This document shows, piece by piece, positions 42,112-50,861 of a stretch of DNA of 64,000 nt (position 1 is its first letter; each line of letters opens with the position of its first letter). The position numbers and the translations under genes are program-made. The stretch is from the NCBI RefSeq assembly GCF_004217145.1, contig NZ_SHKR01000011.1, positions 2,046,001 through 2,110,000 of the forward strand, written 5' to 3'. This stretch comes from Kribbella rubisoli. Lineage in GTDB: Bacteria; Actinomycetota; Actinomycetes; Propionibacteriales; Kribbellaceae. The notes under the pieces were generated by a model. The model was given only the letters and a program-made list of their open reading frames with translations. It was not told the origin of the DNA and did no database searches.

Positions 42112-43183
42112 ACACCGCGAGGTGAACGGCGCCCTGGAGCAGCGTGGCGCGCCCGGTCGCGAGAGTCAGCATCGCGGTCACGACCGTCAGCGCGAACAGC
42201 ACCATCTCCTTGCCGTCGAGCCCGAGGACGAGCGGTCCGCTCAGCCAGATGGACGCGACCGCGATCGCGGGGATGGTCAGTCCGATGCTGGCCAGCGCTG
42301 AGCCGAGCGCCAGGTTGACGCTGGTCTGGAGGCGGTTCCGCAGTGCCGCGCGTACTGCGGCAACCGTCTCCGGCAGCAGCACCAGCAGCGCGATCACGAC
42401 ACCGACCACGGCCAGCGGCGCGCCGGCCGACTCCACCGCGGACTCGAGCCTCGGCGAAACAGTCTTGGCCAGACCAACGACCGCGATCAGGCACACGAAG
42501 AGCAATCCGAGGCTGAGCAGCGCGGTCCTGGTGCTCGGCGCCGCCGCGTGGTCATCCTCATCGTCGACGTCGCTGTCATCATCGGCGCGCACGGGAAGGA
42601 AGTAGTCCCGGTGCCGGATCGTCTGGATGAACACGAAGACGCCGTACAGCACCAGCGACGTCACACCCGCGAACGCGAGCTGCGCCGAGCTGAACCGCGG
42701 CCCCGGCGCGCTGGTCGTGAACGTCGGCAGCACCAGACTCAGGGTGACCAGCGCAGTCATCACGGTCAGCGCGGAGTACGACGCCTGCACCCGGAACTCC
42801 TGCACGCGGTGCCGCAGCGAGCCGACGACGAGAGCCAACCCGAGGATCCCGTTGCAGGTGATCATCACCGCGGCGAACACAGTGTCGCGAGCCAGTGACG
42901 CAGCCTTCTCCCCACCCGACGCCATCAGCGTGACGATCAGCGCGACCTCGATGATCGTCACCGCGAGCGCGAGGATCAGCGTGCCGTACGGTTCGCCGAC
43001 ACGATGTGCGACGACCTCGGCGTGATGGACGGCGGCGATCACCGCGGCGCCGAGACCGAGGCACACAAGGGTCAACAGGAAAGGACTCAGGTCCCGATGC
43101 CAGGTCACCAGCAGGTCAACGAAAGCGAGGGGCGGCACGGCCAAGGTCCAGCGCGGCAGCCGTTGGATCCAGGAGTTTGTCAT
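42077..43183 (-). CDS. Ca2+/H+ antiporter, CaCA family
   Basis: A 368-residue integral membrane protein with about eleven hydrophobic segments. Two inverted repeats carry the ion-binding Glu motifs: GTLILALAVTIIEVALIV in the first half and GSALASIGLTIPAIAVASIW in the second, and an acidic linker (DDDSDVDDEDDHAA) separates them, as in ChaA-type exchangers. It exports Ca2+, or K+/Na+, in exchange for H+. The frame continues open upstream but the ATG at 43183 is the natural start of the first helix. Confidence 0.86.
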   Translation of the reverse strand: MTNSWIQRLPRWTLAVPPLAFVDLLVTWHRDLSPFLLTLVCLGLGAAVIAAVHHAEVVAHRVGEPYGTLILALAVTIIEVALIVTLMASGGEKAASLARDTVFAAVMITCNGILGLALVVGSLRHRVQEFRVQASYSALTVMTALVTLSLVLPTFTTSAPGPRFSSAQLAFAGVTSLVLYGVFVFIQTIRHRDYFLPVRADDDSDVDDEDDHAAAPSTRTALLSLGLLFVCLIAVVGLAKTVSPRLESAVESAGAPLAVVGVVIALLVLLPETVAAVRAALRNRLQTSVNLALGSALASIGLTIPAIAVASIWLSGPLVLGLDGKEMVLFALTVVTAMLTLATGRATLLQGAVHLAVFSAFLFLAVSP

Positions 43184-43247
43184 CCCCAAACAGCCTATCG
43201 GGAATCCCCTTGGCATCCCGAGAACATCGGGTGATGCTTCTCCCAAG

Positions 43248-43754
43248 ATGACTGTGCAGATCAGGAACGCAACCGAGGCCGACTGGGCGGCCATCTGGCC
43301 GTTCTTCCATGAGATCGTGACGGCGCGTGAGACGTACACGTACGACCCGGCGGTCACCGAAGAAGACGCCCGGGCGATGTGGATGTCGCCGCTGGACTTC
43401 CCGCTCGGCCGGACCACGGTCGCGGTCGATGCCGACGGCACCGTTCTCGGTACCGCGAACATGTACCCGAACCGGCCCGGTCCCGGCGCGCATGTGTCCA
43501 GCGCGAGCTTCATGGTCGACGGCAAGGCGCGCGGCAAGGGCGTCGGCCGGCTGCTGTGCGAGGACATGATCGAGTGGGCCGGACGATCCGGCTTCCGATC
43601 GATCCAGTTCAACGCGGTCGTGGAGACGAACGAACCCGCCGTACACCTCTGGCAGTCGCTCGGCTTCCGGATCGCCGGCACCGTCCCCGAGGCTTTCGAC
43701 CACCCCAGACTCGGGTACGTCGGACTACACGTCATGTACCGTCCGTTGCCATGA
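43248..43754 (+). CDS. GNAT family N-acetyltransferase
   Basis: A 168-residue acetyltransferase: VQIRNATEADWAAIWPFFHE at the N-terminus, the CoA-binding ARGKGVGRLLCEDMIEWA and the C-terminal FNAVVETNEPAVHLWQSLGF. Similar to phosphinothricin-type or general L-amino-acid acetyltransferases; substrate unknown. Divergent from the antiporter; overlaps the next gene by 4 bp. Confidence 0.84.
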   Translation: MTVQIRNATEADWAAIWPFFHEIVTARETYTYDPAVTEEDARAMWMSPLDFPLGRTTVAVDADGTVLGTANMYPNRPGPGAHVSSASFMVDGKARGKGVGRLLCEDMIEWAGRSGFRSIQFNAVVETNEPAVHLWQSLGFRIAGTVPEAFDHPRLGYVGLHVMYRPLP

Positions 43755-44620
43755 CCCGTGCGCGCCGGATGTGGAAGGCGCTGGAGCCGTATCACGCGAT
43801 CACGTACTTCTCGCCGGAGACGCGGCGGGCGACCGACGCGCTGGGGCTGAAGGGCGGCTGGATGAGCTACTTCGGCTGCCGGGCGGCGCCCCTCGGCGCG
43901 GTCGGGCCGGAGCTCGTCGCCGCGACGTTCTACAACTTCCACCCGGCGATGGTCGCCCGCTCCCTGCCGGACGCGTGGACCTATGCGACCCCGGAACAGC
44001 TCCTCGATGCGCGTCTGACGGCTGTGGACAACGCCGTACGCCGGCTGTTCCCCGACGAGCCGCCATACCAAACCGTATGGTCTGGTGAGGCCGTCAAGCG
44101 AGCAGCCGAGCTGGCTCGACGGGCGGCTGAACTCGCGCCGGTCGCAGGGCGCCCGATCGCAGCGGCTAATGCCGCGCTGGAGTGGCCCGACGAACCGCAT
44201 CTCGCACTGTGGCACGCGACCACGATCCTGCGGGAGTCGCGCGGCGACGGTCACGTCGCGGCGCTGGTCGCAGCCGAGCTCAGTCCGTGTCAGGCCTTGG
44301 TGACGATCTCCGCTGCCGGCGGGCCGTCCAAGGAGGTCTTCCAGCTCAACCGCCGGTGGAGCGACGAAGAATGGACCGCCGCCTCCGACGATCTGCGAAG
44401 CCGCGGACTGCTCGACGCCGACGGTGCGCTCACCGACTCAGGACGAGCGTTGCGGCAGCAGGTGGAAGACACCACGGATGCGCTGGCCGATCAGGGCTGG
44501 CGGGCGCTGGGCGACGAGCACGCCGGCGAGTTGCACGACGTCGTACGGCCGATGAGCGCCGTACTGATGTCGGCCGGGCTGATCCCGGCAGACAACCCGA
44601 TGGCTATGCGCTGGGACTGA
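43751..44620 (+). CDS. SCO6745 family protein
   Basis: A 289-residue protein matching the actinobacterial SCO6745 family: MWKALEPYHAITYFSPE at the start, YFGCRAAPLGAVGPELVAA, FYNFHPAMVARSLPDAW, and a C-terminal winged-helix-like part. The family has no settled function. Cotranscribed with the GNAT gene (ATGA overlap). The open frame extending upstream to 43379 is only a shadow of the acetyltransferase. It overlaps the TetR gene by 17 bp at the 3' ends. Confidence 0.82.
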   Translation: MTRARRMWKALEPYHAITYFSPETRRATDALGLKGGWMSYFGCRAAPLGAVGPELVAATFYNFHPAMVARSLPDAWTYATPEQLLDARLTAVDNAVRRLFPDEPPYQTVWSGEAVKRAAELARRAAELAPVAGRPIAAANAALEWPDEPHLALWHATTILRESRGDGHVAALVAAELSPCQALVTISAAGGPSKEVFQLNRRWSDEEWTAASDDLRSRGLLDADGALTDSGRALRQQVEDTTDALADQGWRALGDEHAGELHDVVRPMSAVLMSAGLIPADNPMAMRWD

Positions 44621-45203
44621 TCCGGTCGGCCAGCGTCCGAAGCGACTGAGCGAGCTGCTCACCGGTCGGCGCGCTGTCCGGATCGAACATGCCCTGCGCA
44701 ACCACCCCGAGCAGCAGCGCCTGCAGGAGTGAGCCGATCGCCTGGACCTCCGCTGGATCGGCGTCCGGATCGACGGCGCCGAACATGTGCGCCAGACCTT
44801 CGCGCGCCTCGCCCTGCATCTTCGTCAACTCCGCGACCAGCTCGGGCATGCTCGCGCCGAGGCTGAGGACCTCGAACTGCGTCGCCCACAACGCCTTCAG
44901 GCGCGGGTTGGACAGGCTGTCGATGATCTGACCCCAGGTCGCGACGAACTGCTCATGCGGTCCGGCCGCAACCGCCGCACGTTCATCACCGCCCGCCGCG
45001 CCGGACACCTCGGTGGCCCACTCGTCGGTGAGCAGCGCACGCAGCGCCTCGTTGAGCAGCGTCTCCTTGGACCCGAAGTGGTAACCGATCGCGGCCAGAC
45101 TCACCCCAGCCGCGGTCGCGATGTCGCGCGCCGTCGTCCGGCTGTAGCCCTTCTCCAGCAGACACGCCTTCGCGCCCTCGACCAACGCCTCGCGGTTACC
45201 CAT
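44604..45203 (-). CDS. TetR family regulator
   Basis: A 199-residue repressor with HTH TTARDIATAAGVSLAAIGYH (about 23-42) and FGSKETLLNEAL. The ligand domain is helical. TAGAGT on the minus strand ends 6 nt before the ATG, a leaderless start. It faces the flavin monooxygenase gene across a 100-bp gap with two palindromes, which fits a local repressor of that enzyme. Confidence 0.86.
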   Translation of the reverse strand: MGNREALVEGAKACLLEKGYSRTTARDIATAAGVSLAAIGYHFGSKETLLNEALRALLTDEWATEVSGAAGGDERAAVAAGPHEQFVATWGQIIDSLSNPRLKALWATQFEVLSLGASMPELVAELTKMQGEAREGLAHMFGAVDPDADPAEVQAIGSLLQALLLGVVAQGMFDPDSAPTGEQLAQSLRTLADRISPSA

Positions 45204-45233
45204 GCCAAGACTCTAACACATCCGTCTCACACG

Positions 45234-45270
45234 AACGTCTTGTACGTTTGTCTAAGACTGTCGTACAGTC
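45234..45270. promoter_or_regulatory. Two palindromes between TetR and monooxygenase genes
   Basis: AACGT-cttgt-ACGTT at 45234-45248 and GACTGT-cgt-ACAGTC at 45256-45270 lie between the divergent genes. Both are good TetR-type operator candidates; the second is a perfect 15-bp palindrome about 33 bp before the monooxygenase start. The two arms differ in sequence, so one protein may not bind both. Confidence 0.55.
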
Positions 45271-45303
45271 ATGTCACACCAACAAACTTCTGGAGGGGTT
45301 CCG

Positions 45304-46512
45304 ATGACGACAGTTCTGATTTCCGGCGCGAGCGTGGCGGGTCCGGCCCTGGCGTACTGGCTGCAGCGGTACGGCTTCACCACCACCGTGGTCGAGCGCG
45401 CTCCAGCACCGCGCGCCGGCGGCTACGCGGTCGACTTCCGCGGCGCATCGATGAAGGTGCTTGAGCGGATGGGCATCCTGGACGCGGTCCGGGCCAAGGC
45501 GACCGACATGGGCGACATCACCTACGTGAACGAACGGGGCAAGCGCGTCGCCAGCACTCCGCCGAGCGCACTGAGCGGTGAGCTGGAGATCCTCCGCGGC
45601 GACCTGGTCGAGATCCTGTACTCACGGACCGCCGACACGACCGAGTACCTGTTCGGCGACTCGATCGCCTCCTTGACCGACGACGGTTCGAGCGTCGACG
45701 TCGTCTTCGAGAGCGGCCTGACCCGACGGTTCGACCTGGTCATCGGCGCGGACGGGCAGCACTCGACCGTACGCCGGATCGCGTTCGGGCCGGAGTCGTC
45801 GTACGCACACGACCTCGGCTACTACGTCTCGGTCAGCACGGTCGCCAACCACCTGAACCTGGATCACACCGGGCAGATCCTGAACGTGCCGGGCAAGACC
45901 GTCGGCACCTACAGCGCACGCAGCAACACCGAGGCGAAGGCGCTGTTCTACTTCACCGCCAAGGGCAAGCTGGACTACGACCGGCGCGACGCCGAGTCCC
46001 AGAAGGCGATCATCGACGAGCAGTTCGCCGGGATCGGCTGGGAGGTGCCGACACTGCTCGCGGGGATGCGGCAGGCGCCGGACTTCTACTTCGACTCGAT
46101 CACCCAGATCAAGCTGGACAGTTACTCCCGCGGCCGGGTGGCGTTGGTCGGCGACGCCGGGTACTGCGCCTCGTCGCTGTCAGGCATGGGCACGAGTCTC
46201 GCGATCGTCGGCGCTTACGTCCTCGCCGGCCAGCTGCACGCGGCCGGCGGCGACCACACGCGGGCCTTCGCGGAGTACGACGTACGCATGAAGGGCTTTG
46301 TCGCCGCGTGCCAGAAGCTGGCGCACGAGGGGGCGATGTGGTTCATCCCGGGCAGCAAGTGGTTCATGAAGCTGCGCAATCTGACCTTGCGGATGATGCC
46401 GCACCTGCCGTGGCGGAAGGTGATCGAGCAGGCGCCGTTGAAGGTCGGCAACGCGATCGAGCTCACGACGTACGAAGACCTTCCTGCGCGGCCCGCAGCA
46501 CCGCGTCGGTGA
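45304..46512 (+). CDS. FAD-dependent aromatic monooxygenase
   Basis: A 402-residue flavoprotein of the p-hydroxybenzoate hydroxylase/TetX-like group. The FAD site is ISGASVAGPALAYWLQ at the N-terminus, the DG motif is LVIGADGQHSTVRR, and the second FAD motif GDAGYCASSLSGMGTSLA is near residue 285. Such enzymes hydroxylate aromatic compounds or inactivate drugs, using NAD(P)H and O2. GGAGGGG five nt ahead sets the start at ATG 45304. Probably repressed by the divergent TetR protein; its inducer may be the substrate. Confidence 0.85.
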   Translation: MTTVLISGASVAGPALAYWLQRYGFTTTVVERAPAPRAGGYAVDFRGASMKVLERMGILDAVRAKATDMGDITYVNERGKRVASTPPSALSGELEILRGDLVEILYSRTADTTEYLFGDSIASLTDDGSSVDVVFESGLTRRFDLVIGADGQHSTVRRIAFGPESSYAHDLGYYVSVSTVANHLNLDHTGQILNVPGKTVGTYSARSNTEAKALFYFTAKGKLDYDRRDAESQKAIIDEQFAGIGWEVPTLLAGMRQAPDFYFDSITQIKLDSYSRGRVALVGDAGYCASSLSGMGTSLAIVGAYVLAGQLHAAGGDHTRAFAEYDVRMKGFVAACQKLAHEGAMWFIPGSKWFMKLRNLTLRMMPHLPWRKVIEQAPLKVGNAIELTTYEDLPARPAAPRR

Positions 46513-47350
46513 GCCCGTCCAGGATCCCGGACTCGAGCTTCCAGTGCTGCCAGTACAGCGGTACGTCGATGTACTTGCCTGGGGCAACTTTTACCAGGCG
46601 GCCGGCGGCAAGCTCGGATCCGGCGATCTGGTCCTCGATCATCCCCCAGCCGAGCCCGATCCGGACCGCCTCGTGGAACGGCGCGGACGCCGGGATCGCG
46701 TGCGAGGGAGGATCCAGCTTCCGCCGGGTCACCTTGCGCAGCAGCCGATGCTGCAGCACGTCCTTCTCGTTGAACACGACCATCGGGGCCTCGGCAAGCG
46801 CCTCCGGCAACGGTTTCCCGGTCAGCCAGCGCTCGGCGTACTCCGGGGTGGCGAGCGGGAGGTACCGCATCTTCCCGAGCGGTACGACGCGACAGCCCTG
46901 CACCGGCCGCGGATCGGCGGTGACCGCGGCCAGGACCGTACCGTTGCGGAGGTACTCCGCGGAGTGCTCCTCGTCCTCCTGGTGCACCAGGAACCGGGCG
47001 TTGTGCGTACGGGACAGGTCGAGCATCGCGGGCAGGAACCAGTTGTTGAGCGAGTCCGCGTTCACCGCGAGCGGGATGCGCTGCGCGTCGACCGTACCGC
47101 GGACGGCGGCGATCGCCTCGAGCTCCAGCAGCGACACCTGGCGGGCCAGCCGGAGCAGCGCCTCACCCGCCGCGGTCGGGCGGGCCGGCTTGCCGCGCAT
47201 CACCACGACCTGACCGAGGCGGCCCTCCAAGGCCTTGATGCGTTGGCTGATCGCGGACGGCGTGACGCGCAACCGCCGGGCCGCCGCGTCGAAGCTGCCC
47301 TCGTCGACGACGGCCACGAACGTCTCGAGCTGCGCGGAGTCGAACTGCAT
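46463..47350 (-). CDS. lysG: LysR-type regulator, LysG/ArgP group
   Basis: A 295-residue regulator with N-terminal HTH GSFDAAARRLRVTPSAISQR (about 18-37) and a LysR effector domain. The pairing with a divergent LysE/ArgO exporter identifies it as LysG/ArgP, which activates the exporter when basic amino acids accumulate. The 73-bp intergenic gap holds the shared control region. Its 3' end overlaps the monooxygenase gene by 50 bp. Confidence 0.86.
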   Translation of the reverse strand: MQFDSAQLETFVAVVDEGSFDAAARRLRVTPSAISQRIKALEGRLGQVVVMRGKPARPTAAGEALLRLARQVSLLELEAIAAVRGTVDAQRIPLAVNADSLNNWFLPAMLDLSRTHNARFLVHQEDEEHSAEYLRNGTVLAAVTADPRPVQGCRVVPLGKMRYLPLATPEYAERWLTGKPLPEALAEAPMVVFNEKDVLQHRLLRKVTRRKLDPPSHAIPASAPFHEAVRIGLGWGMIEDQIAGSELAAGRLVKVAPGKYIDVPLYWQHWKLESGILDGLTDAVLRAAQEGLRTS

Positions 47351-47423
47351 GATGAAGCAATCCTAATGGTGCTTCAGAATCTTTAGCTGGTTTGAAGGCG
47401 CTCAACTGCCTACCGTCGAAGAC

Positions 47424-48020
47424 ATGCCCCTCTTCGCCGGATTCGCCACGTCGATTTCCCTGATCGTCGCGATCGGCGCCCAGAACGCTTTCGTCCTCCG
47501 CCAGGGCCTACGCCGCGAACACGTCCTCCCGGTCGTCCTGACCTGCGCGCTCTCCGACGCGCTCCTGATCTCCAGCGGCATCCTCGGCCTGGGCGCCCTC
47601 CTCACCCGCAGCCAACTCGCGCTCGACATCGCCAAGTTCGGCGGCGCGGCCTTCCTCTACACATACGCCGCCCTGGCCGCCAAGCGAGCCTTCAACCCCG
47701 GCGCGATCACCCCCGCGGACCACGCCCCCGCCGCCCTCCGCAGCGTCGTACTCACCTGCCTCGGCTTCACGTACCTCAACCCGCACGTCTACCTGGACAC
47801 CGTCGTCCTCCTGGGCTCCCTCGCCAACCAACGAGGCACCGACGGCCGCTGGCTCTACGGCCTAGGCGCCGTAGCCGCCAGCTTCGCCTGGTTCTTCGCC
47901 CTAGGCTTCTTCTCCACCAAACTGACCAAGGTCTTCGCCCGCCCCCGAGCCTGGCAATTCCTCGACTCCGCCATAGCCCTGATCATGACCACCCTGGCAA
48001 CCTGGATGCTCCTCGCCTGA
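47424..48020 (+). CDS. lysE: LysE/ArgO-type amino acid exporter
   Basis: A 198-residue membrane exporter with five or six helices and the family motif SLIVAIGAQNAFVLRQGL at the N-terminus; FTYLNPHVYLDTVVLLG is the second signature. It exports lysine or arginine. TACCGT (47411-47416) ends 7 nt before the ATG. Codon third positions are very strongly C. Confidence 0.87.
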   Translation: MPLFAGFATSISLIVAIGAQNAFVLRQGLRREHVLPVVLTCALSDALLISSGILGLGALLTRSQLALDIAKFGGAAFLYTYAALAAKRAFNPGAITPADHAPAALRSVVLTCLGFTYLNPHVYLDTVVLLGSLANQRGTDGRWLYGLGAVAASFAWFFALGFFSTKLTKVFARPRAWQFLDSAIALIMTTLATWMLLA

Positions 48021-48066
48021 TATCCACAGGCGAGCATTCTCGCGCGAACCTGCACGATCCCCGGTG

Positions 48067-48126
48067 TATGCTTTTTTCAACACGGCCAGCCCCTCTGCCC
48101 CTCAGGGCACGGGCTGGTTTTCTTTT
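48067..48126 (+). ncRNA. Candidate AbiF-associated small RNA
   Basis: TATGCT (48067-48072) could start a transcript near 48079. Then CCAGCCC (48086-48092) pairs with GGGCTGG (48111-48117), closing an inner GCCC-ctca-GGGC hairpin, and TTTTCTTTT follows, an ideal terminator. It ends 16 nt before the AbiF-like gene. A structured RNA upstream of abiF genes has been described (abiF RNA motif); I cannot confirm a match to that model. Confidence 0.5.
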
Positions 48127-48141
48127 CCCTGGGGGCCATCC

Positions 48142-49104
48142 GTGACCGTCTACACCAAGCCACACCTCTCTTTCGCCGACCAGGTCGGACTGCTGAAGAG
48201 CCGAGGCCTGATCATCGACAACGAAGCCGAGGCAGAGCGCCTGCTGAGCGTCATCGGGTACTACCGCCTCAGCGGCTACTGGTACTCCTATCGCCGCCCG
48301 CTCGACGGCGCCCTTCGCGACGACCACTTCCTCGAGGGCACCACGTTTGGGCAGGTCGTGCGACTTTACGACGTTGATCGCCGACTGAAACTTCAGTTGC
48401 TCGATGCGCTGGAGCGGATCGAGATCGGGATTCGGGTCATGATCGGATTCACCCTTGGCCGGCATGGCGCGTACGCCCATCTGGACGCCGCCAATCTCGA
48501 CGGTCGGTTCACTCGATCCGACGGCCGGCACCCCAGCACGTACGACCGCTGGTTGCGTAAGGTTTTAACCGCGCAAACCAGATCGTCCGAGGACTTCGTC
48601 CTGCATTTCCAGCACAAGTATGACGGTCGCCTGCCCGTCTGGGTGATGACCGAGATCCTCGACTTCGGCGCGATGAGCCACCTGTTCCAGGGTCTGCAGT
48701 TCACGGATCGCAACGAGATCGCAGCACGGTTGGGCGTTCTCGATCGGCGCGGTGACGGCAACGGTGCTGCCTTGGCCAACTGGTTGCGGGTGCTCAACTA
48801 CGTCCGCAACGTCAGCGCACATCACTCTCGCCTGTGGAACAGGAATCTCGCCGATCAGCTCGCTCCGAGCCACCTGCGACCGATCCCGGATCTGCATCAT
48901 CTGACCGATCATCAGGTGTCCCATTTCCGGATCTACTCGACGCTGTGCGTCGTCGGATTCTTGCTGTCTCGCCTGGGGCACGGATCCAACTGGGCCAAGG
49001 AGATCCGCGATCTGATCACTTCGGAGATCCCGGCATGCCGGCGCCGGCTTCGCGAGCTGGGCTTCCCGGCTGGATGGGCCGCGGAGAAGCCGTGGGTCGG
49101 TTGA
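48142..49104 (+). CDS. AbiF/AbiD-like abortive infection protein
   Basis: A 320-residue protein of the Abi-like family. Family motifs are SFADQVGLLKSRGLII at the N-terminus, IGYYRLSGYWYSYR, LYDVDRRLKLQLLDALERIE, and the conserved NWLRVLNYVRNVSAHHSRLWNR in the last third (quoted as NVSAHHSRLWNR). The HHSRLWNR segment resembles the RxxxxH motif of HEPN-type RNases. It may block phage growth by RNA cleavage. GGGGG 6 nt ahead fixes the GTG at 48142. The structured RNA immediately upstream could restrain the toxin. Confidence 0.8.
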   Translation: MTVYTKPHLSFADQVGLLKSRGLIIDNEAEAERLLSVIGYYRLSGYWYSYRRPLDGALRDDHFLEGTTFGQVVRLYDVDRRLKLQLLDALERIEIGIRVMIGFTLGRHGAYAHLDAANLDGRFTRSDGRHPSTYDRWLRKVLTAQTRSSEDFVLHFQHKYDGRLPVWVMTEILDFGAMSHLFQGLQFTDRNEIAARLGVLDRRGDGNGAALANWLRVLNYVRNVSAHHSRLWNRNLADQLAPSHLRPIPDLHHLTDHQVSHFRIYSTLCVVGFLLSRLGHGSNWAKEIRDLITSEIPACRRRLRELGFPAGWAAEKPWVG

Positions 49105-49117
49105 GCGGGAGGTCTTG

Positions 49118-49918
49118 ATGGATGTGACGGTGTTGTGTGATGCGGTGGCGGTGTTTCCTGAGGGGGTTGGGGAGGCGTTGCCTGGGTGGGGGTTGAGGGA
49201 GGCGGAGTGGACGAGGCGGGTGGTGCCGGGGAACGTTCGGGTGGGCGGGTGGTTGTTGCATTTTCATAGTTACTTGGTGAGTTCGGGTGACGGGCTGGTG
49301 TTGGTGGATGCGGGGGTGGGGCCGGCGGGTGGGGAGGCGGCTGAGTGGTTGGGGGTGGCTGGGCGGTTGCCTGGGTTGTTGGGGAAGGTGGGGGTGGAGG
49401 TCGCGGATGTGGATGCGGTGGTGTTGACGCATGTGCATCTGGATCATGTGGGGTGGGCTTCGGATGGGGCCCAGGCTTTGTTTCCGCGAGCGGAGTATGT
49501 CGTGCAGCGGGACGAGCTTGAGCATGTGCGCGGCGGGTCGACGTACCTGAAGAGGATCCGGCCGATTGAGGAGGCCGGGCAGTTGCGGGTGGTGGACGGG
49601 GAGACCGCGCTGCGAGGGATGCGACTGGTGTCTACGCCGGGGCATACGCCCGGGCATCAGTCGGTGGTGACGGATCGGGCCGTGCTGGGTGGTGATGTGC
49701 TGGTGCATCCGGCGCAGGCTCGGTGGCCGGAGCTCACCTACGTGTACGAGCGGGATCCCGCGCAAGCCGTGACCTCGCGGCGGGAAGTGCTGGCGATGGC
49801 GGCCACGATGGGCGTGCCGATCGCGGCCGCGCATCCGCATGCTGCATTGTCAGCCGACGCGATCCCGGTTGCCTCGAACGGCGACGGCGACGACGTCTGC
49901 CCGCCGTACAAGCTTTAG
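49118..49918 (+). CDS. Metallo-beta-lactamase fold hydrolase
   Basis: A 266-residue hydrolase. The metal motif THVHLDHVGW (HxHxDH) is at about 110-119, a second His in STPGHTPGHQS and another near AHPHA. Substrate unknown; lactonases and quorum-quenching enzymes share the fold. GGGAGG 5 nt ahead favours ATG 49118 over the TTG at 49115. The first 350 bp have strikingly G/T-rich codon ends (GTG, TTG, GGG) with almost no C, unlike the neighbours. It overlaps the convergent SDR gene by 4 bp. Confidence 0.82.
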   Translation: MDVTVLCDAVAVFPEGVGEALPGWGLREAEWTRRVVPGNVRVGGWLLHFHSYLVSSGDGLVLVDAGVGPAGGEAAEWLGVAGRLPGLLGKVGVEVADVDAVVLTHVHLDHVGWASDGAQALFPRAEYVVQRDELEHVRGGSTYLKRIRPIEEAGQLRVVDGETALRGMRLVSTPGHTPGHQSVVTDRAVLGGDVLVHPAQARWPELTYVYERDPAQAVTSRREVLAMAATMGVPIAAAHPHAALSADAIPVASNGDGDDVCPPYKL

Positions 49919-50826
49919 CGGTAGCCCGTGGTGTCAGCGGGTTTGCCGGCGCTTTCCACCTCGACGATGTACCGCCAAGCATCCGGACGGCTGCCGTCCA
50001 GATCCGTGAACCCGTAGAGCTGAGCGAGTTCGCCGCTCGAAGTGGACTTGCCGTTCCACCGCCGTACGTCGGGATCCGCTGCCAGCGCCGCCACCGCGCG
50101 GCCGACGTACGACGGGCTCTCGGAGATCGCGAAATGCGGGACCTTCGACGTCGCGTCCCGCCAGTTCTCCTCGCGTACGCCGAACCCGTCGAGCATCGCC
50201 TCCGACCGCAGCCACCCCGGCGTGAGCAGTACGGCGGCCGCGTCGTACTGCTTCAACTCGTGCGCCAGCGCGAACGCCATCCGGCTGACCGCGCCCTTCG
50301 CGACGTCGTAGAAGAACGAAACGCGATAGTTCGACGCGTTGTACTCGTTGGTGCCGTCGGTCATCTCGACGACCAGCCCGCCCGGCGTCTTGATCAGCAA
50401 CGGCAGCGCGAAGTGGCTCGTGATCGCGTGCGTGTTCACGCCCAGCTCCAGCAACCGCAGACCGCTCTCCAGCGAGCTCTCCCATACGGTCTTGTCCCAC
50501 TCGGGCTCGCCGAACTGTCCCCAGATGTCGTTCACCAGGATGTGCAGCGCGCCCTGCTCGGCCTCGATCCGCGCCACCAGCTCACGCACCTGCGACGGAT
50601 CGAGATGATCCACCGGTACGGCGATGCCGCGCCCGCCGGCCTTGTCGACGAGCTCGGCGGTCTCCTCGATCGTCTCCGGCCGGTTCATCTCCGACGGCCG
50701 GCTCCGGGTGGTCCGGCCGGTCACGTACACGGTCGCGCCGACCGCGCCGAGCTCGACCGCGATCCCACGCCCGGCCGCTCGGGTCGCCCCGGCGACCAAC
50801 GCCACCTTCCCCGCCAACGGCTTCAT
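49915..50826 (-). CDS. Short-chain dehydrogenase/reductase
   Basis: A 303-residue oxidoreductase. The NAD(P) motif is VALVAGATRAAGRGIAVEL, the catalytic Tyr-x-x-x-Lys reads FFYDVAKGAVSRMA, with the Ser usually before it replaced near NYRVS. An extra 50 residues follow the usual SDR core. GGAGGAG precedes the ATG at 50826. The divergent TetR gene and operator suggest that it is induced by its substrate. The frame upstream of 50826 only runs into the regulator. Confidence 0.82.
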   Translation of the reverse strand: MKPLAGKVALVAGATRAAGRGIAVELGAVGATVYVTGRTTRSRPSEMNRPETIEETAELVDKAGGRGIAVPVDHLDPSQVRELVARIEAEQGALHILVNDIWGQFGEPEWDKTVWESSLESGLRLLELGVNTHAITSHFALPLLIKTPGGLVVEMTDGTNEYNASNYRVSFFYDVAKGAVSRMAFALAHELKQYDAAAVLLTPGWLRSEAMLDGFGVREENWRDATSKVPHFAISESPSYVGRAVAALAADPDVRRWNGKSTSSGELAQLYGFTDLDGSRPDAWRYIVEVESAGKPADTTGYR

Positions 50827-50861
50827 CGCTCCTCCTAATCCATACGTTGTACGATTATGTA

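Noticed and set aside
42077..44254. A 725-codon minus-strand frame that would make the Ca2+/H+ antiporter twice its normal length
   Set aside because: The extra 357 residues lie antisense to the GNAT and SCO6745 genes and look like shadow translation; the ATG at 43183 begins a normal first membrane helix.
49016..49840. A His/Pro/Arg-rich 274-codon frame antisense to the metallo-hydrolase
   Set aside because: It arises from the G-rich codon use on the other strand and has no start signal or domain.
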